From Christiangramia sp. (GTDB lineage: Bacteria; Bacteroidota; Bacteroidia; Flavobacteriales; Flavobacteriaceae): 6,415 nt of DNA. A program made the translations under genes and the position numbers. This document shows positions 1-5,373 of this stretch, one piece after another; within the stretch, counting starts at the first letter, position 1; each line of letters begins with the position of its first letter. The stretch lies in the NCBI GenBank assembly GCA_024635735.1, contig JAGXII010000095.1, forward strand, positions 1-6,415. Direction: 5' to 3'. The notes under the pieces are model-generated. The model was not told the origin of the DNA, did not search any database, and was given only the letters and a program-made list of their open reading frames with translations.

Positions 1-2
1 CG

Positions 3-257
3 GTAGAACTGGAGAAAAAGATCTGTGGAATAGATAATGTGCATTCAGTTCATCATTTACATATCTGGTCACTGGAGGGTGAGAATCATGTTTTTACGGC
101 CCACGTGGAACTGGAGCATATTCAGGAGTTTAATGAGATTATCGCGGCGAAAGAGAAAATAAAAAAAGTACTGGCAGATTACTCTTTTGATCATTACACC
201 ATCGAGACCGAGCTGGATGATGAGACCTGTAGTTTAAAGGATCATCGTCATAGATAG
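3..257 (+). CDS. Cation diffusion facilitator family transporter, C-terminal part (5' end outside window)
   Basis: This is the last 84 residues of a CDF-type (CzcD/ZitB-like) efflux protein. Such proteins move Zn2+, Co2+ or Cd2+ out of the cytoplasm across the inner membrane in exchange for protons. The reading frame is open from the window edge, so the GTG at 39 is an internal Val codon and not a start. What is visible is the soluble cytoplasmic domain that follows the six membrane helices. The run VHSVHHLHIWSLEGENHVFTAHV is diagnostic (residues 13 to 35 of the visible part): the HxLHIWSL core and the VFTAHV strand belong to the dimerising, metal-sensing ferredoxin-like fold. The end (KDHRHR) is His-rich, as in many CDF proteins that bind metal at the tail. 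The gene ends at TAG and converges on the nitrilase gene across a shared terminator. Family assignment is secure; the transported metal cannot be told from this fragment. Confidence 0.9.
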   Translation, partial: VELEKKICGIDNVHSVHHLHIWSLEGENHVFTAHVELEHIQEFNEIIAAKEKIKKVLADYSFDHYTIETELDDETCSLKDHRHR

Positions 258-339
258 GGCTTTCCCAATCTTGCATAGTCACTGATTTCAGAATATTAGA
301 TTTAATGTGAAGAAGCAAAAAAGATGCTACAAGTAATAA

Positions 340-368
340 AAAAACCCGCTTCATCGAAGCGGGTTTTT
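340..368. terminator. Bidirectional rho-independent terminator
   Basis: A perfect 13-bp stem (340-352 with 356-368) surrounds a 3-nt ATC loop. Its core is CCCGCTTC / GAAGCGGG. On the + strand it ends in five T. On the - strand the A tract at 338-344 gives seven T, so it should work in both directions and better for - strand transcripts. It lies between the + strand CDF gene and the - strand tRNA-like relic and nitrilase gene. Its position directly after the tRNA-like 3' end on the - strand fits an original role as a tRNA terminator. Confidence 0.9.
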
Positions 369-371
369 AAA

Positions 372-386
372 GGTGCTGTCTCCAGG
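372..386 (-). other. tRNA 3'-end-like relic, possible attachment-site remnant
   Basis: Read on the - strand this is CCTGG-AGACAGC-A-CC. That matches the end of a bacterial tRNA gene: a 5-nt T-stem 3' half, a 7-nt acceptor 3' strand, discriminator A and the CC of the tail. The predicted partners would be a T-stem 5' half CCAGG and a tRNA starting GCTGTCT. The sequence before it on the - strand does not continue as a T loop (no TTCGA) or as any tRNA body; it runs into the end of the nitrilase gene instead. A terminator follows it directly, as after many real tRNA genes. Such isolated tRNA ends are what site-specific integration at a tRNA leaves at the far end of an island. The match is short, so chance is possible. 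The amino acid identity cannot be assigned. Confidence 0.45.
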
Positions 387-399
387 AAATAGTCATTAT

Positions 400-1317
400 T
401 TATGCTTTGTTATTTTTCACATCGAATGTAAAAACATCAGGCCTGGAATAATGTCCAACCACATCAAACATTCGTTTAGCTTTTATTATTTGATTTAAAT
501 CAATATCTGCATACAATATTGCCTCTTCTGCCTCAAGTGGACCTGCTAAAAAATGTCCATCTGGAGCAATGATTGAGCTATTCCCGACATTAATCCATTC
601 TCTTTCTTCAGGATAAAGTTTTTTAAACTCATATTCATCAGGAATATCTTCCATTTTTAAAACCATACATGTACTTATTACAAATAACCCACCTTCTCTT
701 GCAATGTGTTGCATCGATTGTATCCAGTTTGAGCTTTTGTCCCAAGTTGGGGATACCAATATCTGAGTTCCAAATTCGTAAATTGCATTTCTTGCTAATG
801 GCATGAAGTTTTCCCAGCAGATTAATCCTGCTATTTTCCCTGCTGTAGTGTCATAAGAACGTAAGGTATTGCCTTCACCTTGCGACCAGATAAGACGTTC
901 TCCCCCTGTTGGTATTAACTTTCGATGTTTCCCTAGAATTAAACCTTTGTCGTCTATAAAAAGTAAACTATTGAATAAACTTGCATTGCTGGTTTCAGTA
1001 TTACGTTCATGCATACCAATAACTACATTAATGCCTACTTCTTTTGCAGCTTCACATAATTTTCTTGTGGAATGATCGGGTACAGAAACTGCATTTTCAA
1101 CAAGCTTTACGTAAAGCTCATTTAAATCAGCCCCCTTACTATTTGGAATAAGCCATACCCAATCTGGATAACCGGAAATAAAAGCCTCTGGAAATACGAT
1201 TGAGTTAGCACCGTTTTCCCCTGCCTCTAAAATTGCTTTACAAGCCTTTTCAATTGTTTTTTCTTTGTTTAAAAAGATCGGTGAAATCCATAATTTCAAA
1301 CCTATTGAAGCAAACAA
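400..1317 (-). CDS. Nitrilase (carbon-nitrogen hydrolase superfamily)
   Basis: A cytoplasmic thiol enzyme expected to hydrolyse a nitrile to the carboxylic acid plus ammonia. All catalytic elements are present: Glu44 in FPEAFISGYP, Lys133 in KHRKLIPT with the second Glu140 in GGERLIW, and nucleophile Cys167 in GLICWENFMPLAR. The SPTWD motif (189-193) and the late motif GHYSRPDVF (288-296) are typical of true nitrilases rather than amidases or beta-ureidopropionases. No signal peptide is seen. At 305 residues it is slightly short for nitrilases (usually about 310-350). The start is weak: the frame is open only from an in-frame stop at about 1329, has no ATG there, and the only usual candidate is TTG at 1317. 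The first residues (FASIGLKLW) do not give the usual beta strand ending in Gln before SPIFLN. This may be a true TTG start or a small 5' lesion. The gene is transcribed away from the glycosidase operon and its substrate is unknown. Confidence 0.87.
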   Translation of the reverse strand: MFASIGLKLWISPIFLNKEKTIEKACKAILEAGENGANSIVFPEAFISGYPDWVWLIPNSKGADLNELYVKLVENAVSVPDHSTRKLCEAAKEVGINVVIGMHERNTETSNASLFNSLLFIDDKGLILGKHRKLIPTGGERLIWSQGEGNTLRSYDTTAGKIAGLICWENFMPLARNAIYEFGTQILVSPTWDKSSNWIQSMQHIAREGGLFVISTCMVLKMEDIPDEYEFKKLYPEEREWINVGNSSIIAPDGHFLAGPLEAEEAILYADIDLNQIIKAKRMFDVVGHYSRPDVFTFDVKNNKA

Positions 1318-1586
1318 TAACGGTTTTTAATATGAAAAATTAAAGCTTACATTGATATTTGGATACTCAACTAGCAAAAGGAATTGATGAATTTAAAGAC
1401 TTAAACTTGATAAAAATACAATTATAGTATTTAGGAGAGAGATCCTAAAATGGAGAAAAGGACAATAATGGCAAACTGAAACACAAATTTTACAGCTTGT
1501 GAAGATTCACCGTGATATTTTTATAACCTTGATAAAATTCTTTTTAAGATCAACCTTTACTGGTTTTTAAAATTAAAAAAAATATT
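1318..1586. promoter_or_regulatory. Divergent intergenic region between nitrilase gene and GH27-GH2 operon
   Basis: This 269-nt gap must hold the promoters of both the nitrilase gene (-) and the glycosidase operon (+). It is very AT-rich and I see no RNA gene or credible ORF in it; the ATG at 1450 opens only nine codons. The clearest structures are the dyad and TATAAT-like box listed separately. For the + strand, TAACCTTG at 1524-1531 is one base from the Bacteroidota -7 box TAnnTTTG, but the nearest -33-like CTTG (1496-1499) is 24 nt away, too far for a convincing pair. The GH27 start is preceded by an A-rich leader without a Shine-Dalgarno motif, as is usual in this phylum. Confidence 0.5.
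1419..1449 (-). promoter_or_regulatory. Candidate nitrilase promoter with overlapping dyad (possible operator)
   Basis: Read on the - strand, 1426-1419 is TATAATTG. It contains a perfect TATAAT and differs by one base from the Bacteroidota -7 box TAnnTTTG. A TTTA (1449-1446) stands 19 nt upstream, close to the -33 element TTTG at a normal spacing. The stretch between is filled by a perfect 7-bp inverted repeat, TTTAGGA-N6-TCCTAAA (1430-1436 and 1443-1449). A dyad covering the -33 box and spacer is a typical place for a repressor to bind. Transcription would start near 1412, leaving a leader of about 95 nt. AT-rich DNA yields such boxes by chance, so this is a candidate only. Confidence 0.35.
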
Positions 1587-2852
1587 ATGGTAACTTCAGT
1601 TAAAAATTTTAATTCCCATTTTATTTTTCTCTTTATACTAATTTTTTCGAGTATAAATATATTTGGACAGGACGTAGAAAATTTTCCAGAACGACCACCT
1701 ATGGGATGGAACAGTTGGAACTATTTTGGCAAAAATGATGTTAATGAAGAAATAATAAAAGAAGTTATTGATGCCATGGCCGAAAAAGGTTTGGATTCCT
1801 TAGGGTATGAATACATTGTAGTTGATGGAGGCTGGAGAAGAGATACGCTGGGAAAAAATGGGGAACTTCTTGTAAACTATAAATTTCCGAATGGAATGAA
1901 AGCTTTGGCAGATTACGCACATTCTAAAGGATTTAAATTCGGTCTTCATACTGTTCCCGGATCTCATGATTGCGGATTGGATAAAGTTGGGGGATGGGGA
2001 CATGAAAAAGTGCAGTTTGATCAATTTATGGATTGGGGTTTAGATTTCATTAAACTTGACCGATGCAGGTTTTCTTTAGATGATAATCCAGATTATGCAC
2101 GAAGTGATAAAAGATGGTTTGAAGGCTGGGGAGATAATGGAGAGAATATAGAAAAGGCCTATACTATTTGGCACAAACTAATAGAAGAATTTGATCGCGA
2201 CATATTTTTCAGCGCGAGTGTTTATCGATTTTATAACTGGTATCCGGAACTTACTCATATGGGAAGAACTACAGGAGATATTAAATCTATTCAAACTGGC
2301 GGAGCGGTGTTTGATGATCCAGACAGGCCAAATATTCATAGTGTAATGAATGTTGCCGATTTAAATGATAAATATTATAAATACGCAGGGCCTGGTTACT
2401 GGAATGATCCAGATATGCTTGTTACAGGGGAACAGGGTTTAACTTATGAAGAAGAGAAGGCTCATTTTGCTTTGTGGTGTATCATGTCTTCCCCTTTAAT
2501 ATTAGGGAATGATCCCAGGAATATGACAGACCAGGAATTTCAGATTATTTCTAATAAAATGGCTATAGAAATTAATCAGGATCCAACGGAACAGGGCCAT
2601 AAAATTACTCAAAATGGTTCTTCTGAAATCTGGGCAAAAAAATTAAAGGATGGAAGCTACGGTGTTTTACTGCTAAATCGTGATCCGGTACACAGCAAAG
2701 ATGTAGTATTAGATTTTGAAATTTTGGGCTTAGACGGAGAATTGAATTTAGTTGATGTGTATGCCAAGCAGAATTTGGGAAATTATAAAAAGCAATATAA
2801 AGCCTCAGTAGGTGCGCATGCCGGAATATTTTTAAAGGTAAATAAAAAATAA
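1587..2852 (+). CDS. Exported glycoside hydrolase family 27 enzyme, alpha-galactosidase-like
   Basis: A retaining GH27 glycosidase, expected to release terminal alpha-galactose or a related sugar (alpha-GalNAc or beta-L-arabinopyranose are other GH27 activities). Residues 1-27 form a signal peptide with a long hydrophobic core ending INIFG before QDV; there is no lipobox Cys. The catalytic barrel starts with PPMGWNSWNYF (37-47). The nucleophile is Asp158 in FIKLDRC and the acid/base is Asp231 in GRTTGDI. Cys129 and Cys160 match the conserved disulfide beside the active site. GPGYWNDPDMLVTG (268-281) is another family block, and a beta-sandwich end domain follows from about residue 335. Length (421) is normal. 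Odd points: the family motif DDxW reads VDGGW here (79-83), so the second of two Asp residues that hold sugar O4/O6 is Gly81; the usual Cys-Glu-Trp loop also reads Ala-Ser-Val (210-212). The GH2 gene follows after 15 nt, so the two are probably co-transcribed. Family certain, exact substrate open. Confidence 0.92.
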   Translation: MVTSVKNFNSHFIFLFILIFSSINIFGQDVENFPERPPMGWNSWNYFGKNDVNEEIIKEVIDAMAEKGLDSLGYEYIVVDGGWRRDTLGKNGELLVNYKFPNGMKALADYAHSKGFKFGLHTVPGSHDCGLDKVGGWGHEKVQFDQFMDWGLDFIKLDRCRFSLDDNPDYARSDKRWFEGWGDNGENIEKAYTIWHKLIEEFDRDIFFSASVYRFYNWYPELTHMGRTTGDIKSIQTGGAVFDDPDRPNIHSVMNVADLNDKYYKYAGPGYWNDPDMLVTGEQGLTYEEEKAHFALWCIMSSPLILGNDPRNMTDQEFQIISNKMAIEINQDPTEQGHKITQNGSSEIWAKKLKDGSYGVLLLNRDPVHSKDVVLDFEILGLDGELNLVDVYAKQNLGNYKKQYKASVGAHAGIFLKVNKK

Positions 2853-2867
2853 TTTTAAAATTAATTC

Positions 2868-5264
2868 ATGAAGATTTACAGATTGCTTTCGATAATTGCA
2901 TCTTTTTTACTTTTCACTAATTTTTTAATTGCTCAGGAGAATGATGAAAAAGGTACAATCCTCACTGAATGGGCAGAAAAGGTAACTTCAGAAAATGTAT
3001 GGCAGCAATATCCAAGACCTCAATTTGAAAGAAACGAATGGCTTAATTTAAATGGGACCTGGGATTTTAAAATAGCCAACAAGAAGGAAAGTGATGTTTC
3101 AAAAATAGACTGGAAAGATAAAATATTGGTTCCATTCACTGTAGAAAGTAAATTATCTGGAATCCATAAAAATGTTGATGAAAATAAGCCCCTATATTAT
3201 CACACTTCATTTAAACTGGACCAATCCTGGAACGATAGGTCCATTCTGCTACATTTTGACGCTTCAGATTATTATACAACAGTATGGTTAAATGGAAAAC
3301 AAGTTGGTACGCATACCGGTGGTTATGATCGATTTACCTTCAACATTAGTGATCTTATAAAAAAAGGGGAGAAGCAGGATTTAATTGTTATGGTTTCAGA
3401 TCCGCAAAACACGGTATTTAAAGCTCAGGGAAAACAGAGCAATAATTCAGGTCAGTACGAGCGTGCTTCGGGGATTTGGCAAACGGTATGGATCGAACCG
3501 GTCAATAAAGAAAATCATTTAATCTCGGTTAGACAGGAAACAAGCCTGTATAAGGTTTTTTTCAGTTCAAAAATTGCTGAACAAGATCCCAGCCTAAAGG
3601 TGAAGTATGAAGTTTTTGACGGGACTAAGCTCGTTGCTACTAAAATTTCAGGTACCAAGAAGATATCCATATCGATCCCTTCACCTAAATTGTGGAGTCC
3701 GGATACACCATTTTTGTACACCACTAAAATCAGTTTATTGAATGCAGAAGAGGTTTTGGATGAGGTTAGTTCTTATGTTGGATTAAGAACAATTTCGGTC
3801 AGTGAGACTTCAAAAGGGAAACAAATTCTGTTAAATGATAAACCCATATTTCAGGTAGGTCCTTTAGATCAAAATTACTGGCCCGGAGGCGGTTTCACTC
3901 CACCAAGTGAAGAAGCCATGCTTTGGGAAGCAGAATATCTAAAGGAAATTGGCTGTAATATGGTAAGATTACATATTAAGAAAAATCCAGACAGATATTA
4001 TTATAATTGTGATAAGCTAGGTTTGCTGGTTTGGCAGGATTTTATTTCAGGACCAAAAAAAGATTTAAATCCCGAACCAGAAGAAGCCGCAGCCTGGCTG
4101 GGAGAGCAGAAGAAATTAATGGCCAATTTGCATAATCATCCTTCCATAGTGTTATGGATCACTTTCAACGAAGGCTGGGGGCAGCACGACACCGAAGAAA
4201 TCTTTAAATGGACGCGAGAGCAGGATTCTACACGATTAATTACATTGTCAAGTGGCTGGAATGATATTCCCGGTTTGGGTGATATTAGGGATTTGCATGA
4301 TTATACCATGAGACCCTCTATTCCGGTTTCAGAAACAGAAAGCAGGGTATTGGTTATTGGAGAAGGAGGTGGCTTCGCTTCAGCGTTGCCAGAACATAAC
4401 TGGACGGGAAGAGCCAACGAAACCGGAGAAATAAAAAATCCGCTTTTCGGTGGTTTCAATCCCGAAATCCCTCGCGATACTGAATTTTCACATGATTTAT
4501 TCAGGCCTACTTTTACTACGGGTAAACCTTTTGAAAAACAATATGAACGTTTTATTGAAAATCTTATACTGCTGAAGAATACCGGTTTAAATGCATTGAT
4601 TTACACTCAGTTAACAGATATGAAACTGGAAGAAAATGGATGGTTAACTTTCGACAGGAAAGTAAGTAAAATAGATAAGAAAGCGCTGAACAGGATACAC
4701 AGCAAATTGATTACTGAAGTATATCCTCAAACTATTATTCTGGGGAGATCTAAAGCAGAAAATAACAGTTGGGAATTGGCTAAAATTCCATTTCCTGCAG
4801 AAGATAAAAACAATCGGGATATATTTTCAATAAGTGAAACCCCCGAATTTAATAGTCTTGAATGGATAAAAGGATCAGCTCCTTTTACAAATAAACCTGG
4901 CGATAATGAGTGGACCGGAAAAGAGCAATTATTGGTAAAAAATGAGTTTGAGATAAAGGACTTATCCAATTCACATTCTGTTAGAATATATACAGATTTA
5001 GATGGTAAAAGTCCGTGGATGTATTCACGTATTTATATAAACGGAGAATTTATTGCTGATGAAATTATAAGACAAAAAATGCCTGAAAGTCGAATGGCAG
5101 AAGTAATTGTTCCAAAAGAAAAAGAACATATTTTAAAGAAGGGAAAAAACTCTATAATTATTCAGTTTGTGCCTGGTCTAACCTCTCAGTCGGGCAATAT
5201 AAAAAAGGTGCCTGATGATATTTCCATGAATGTGGAAGTGACTAGTTTTAAATTCAAGGACTAA
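2868..5264 (+). CDS. Exported glycoside hydrolase family 2 enzyme with C-terminal accessory domain
   Basis: A retaining GH2 enzyme. The family covers beta-galactosidase, beta-glucuronidase, beta-mannosidase and alpha-L-arabinopyranosidase, and the sequence alone does not choose between them. A signal peptide covers residues 1-22 (FLIA before QEN). The N-terminal jelly-roll sugar-binding domain runs from about 45 to 212 (YPRPQF, LNLNGTWDF, VWLNGKQVGTHTGGYDRF, SGIWQTVWIE). An immunoglobulin-like domain follows to about 312, then the (beta/alpha)8 barrel to about 620. The acid/base is Glu435 in TFNEGWGQHD, and the likely nucleophile is Glu499 in VIGEGGGFA. MVRLHI (365-370) and LGLLVWQDF (384-392) are barrel strands typical of the family. 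About 170 further residues (625-798) form a beta-rich region with WTGKEQLLVKNEFEI and YINGEF, resembling a galactose-binding-like fold. The protein is intact at 798 residues. It is the second gene of the pair with GH27; no clear terminator follows it. Confidence 0.92.
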   Translation: MKIYRLLSIIASFLLFTNFLIAQENDEKGTILTEWAEKVTSENVWQQYPRPQFERNEWLNLNGTWDFKIANKKESDVSKIDWKDKILVPFTVESKLSGIHKNVDENKPLYYHTSFKLDQSWNDRSILLHFDASDYYTTVWLNGKQVGTHTGGYDRFTFNISDLIKKGEKQDLIVMVSDPQNTVFKAQGKQSNNSGQYERASGIWQTVWIEPVNKENHLISVRQETSLYKVFFSSKIAEQDPSLKVKYEVFDGTKLVATKISGTKKISISIPSPKLWSPDTPFLYTTKISLLNAEEVLDEVSSYVGLRTISVSETSKGKQILLNDKPIFQVGPLDQNYWPGGGFTPPSEEAMLWEAEYLKEIGCNMVRLHIKKNPDRYYYNCDKLGLLVWQDFISGPKKDLNPEPEEAAAWLGEQKKLMANLHNHPSIVLWITFNEGWGQHDTEEIFKWTREQDSTRLITLSSGWNDIPGLGDIRDLHDYTMRPSIPVSETESRVLVIGEGGGFASALPEHNWTGRANETGEIKNPLFGGFNPEIPRDTEFSHDLFRPTFTTGKPFEKQYERFIENLILLKNTGLNALIYTQLTDMKLEENGWLTFDRKVSKIDKKALNRIHSKLITEVYPQTIILGRSKAENNSWELAKIPFPAEDKNNRDIFSISETPEFNSLEWIKGSAPFTNKPGDNEWTGKEQLLVKNEFEIKDLSNSHSVRIYTDLDGKSPWMYSRIYINGEFIADEIIRQKMPESRMAEVIVPKEKEHILKKGKNSIIIQFVPGLTSQSGNIKKVPDDISMNVEVTSFKFKD

Positions 5265-5357
5265 ACTCTAACCAAATTTTTCGAAGTATCTCTAAGATGT
5301 ATTTTACTTTTTAACCCAACCGAATATAAGATACCTGCCCGGATAAAAAATGAAACT

Positions 5358-5373
5358 GCTAATAGAGATTAGC
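5358..5373 (-). terminator. Weak hairpin at the end of the phoD-like gene, possible terminator
   Basis: A perfect 6-bp inverted repeat GCTAAT-AGAG-ATTAGC contains the stop codon of the phoD-like gene. On the - strand it is followed, seven bases later, by six T (5350-5345). The stem is short and mostly A-T and the T run is not adjacent, so termination would be poor. A competing stem, GATTAG (5367-5372) with CTAATC (5379-5384), overlaps it. The rest of the gap from 5265 to 5357 shows no clear element. Confidence 0.25.

Noticed and set aside
39..257. A separate small 72-residue protein starting at GTG 39.
   Set aside because: The frame is open upstream to the window edge and the upstream codons continue the CDF domain, so this is only the end of a larger gene.
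139..354. A - strand ORF of 71 codons starting with a signal-peptide-like stretch (MKRVFLLLVASFLLL).
   Set aside because: Its start codon and first codons lie in the terminator stem and T-rich tail, and its second half runs antisense through the conserved end of the CDF gene. The hydrophobic start is what T-rich DNA encodes by chance.
1496..1531. A + strand Bacteroidota promoter (CTTG ... TAACCTTG) for the GH27-GH2 operon.
   Set aside because: Both boxes have a mismatch and the spacing is 24 nt instead of about 19-21; too weak to annotate as a site.
3515..4969. Several antisense ORFs of 69-80 codons inside the GH2 gene.
   Set aside because: They lie opposite an intact, motif-rich coding frame and show no recognisable protein features.
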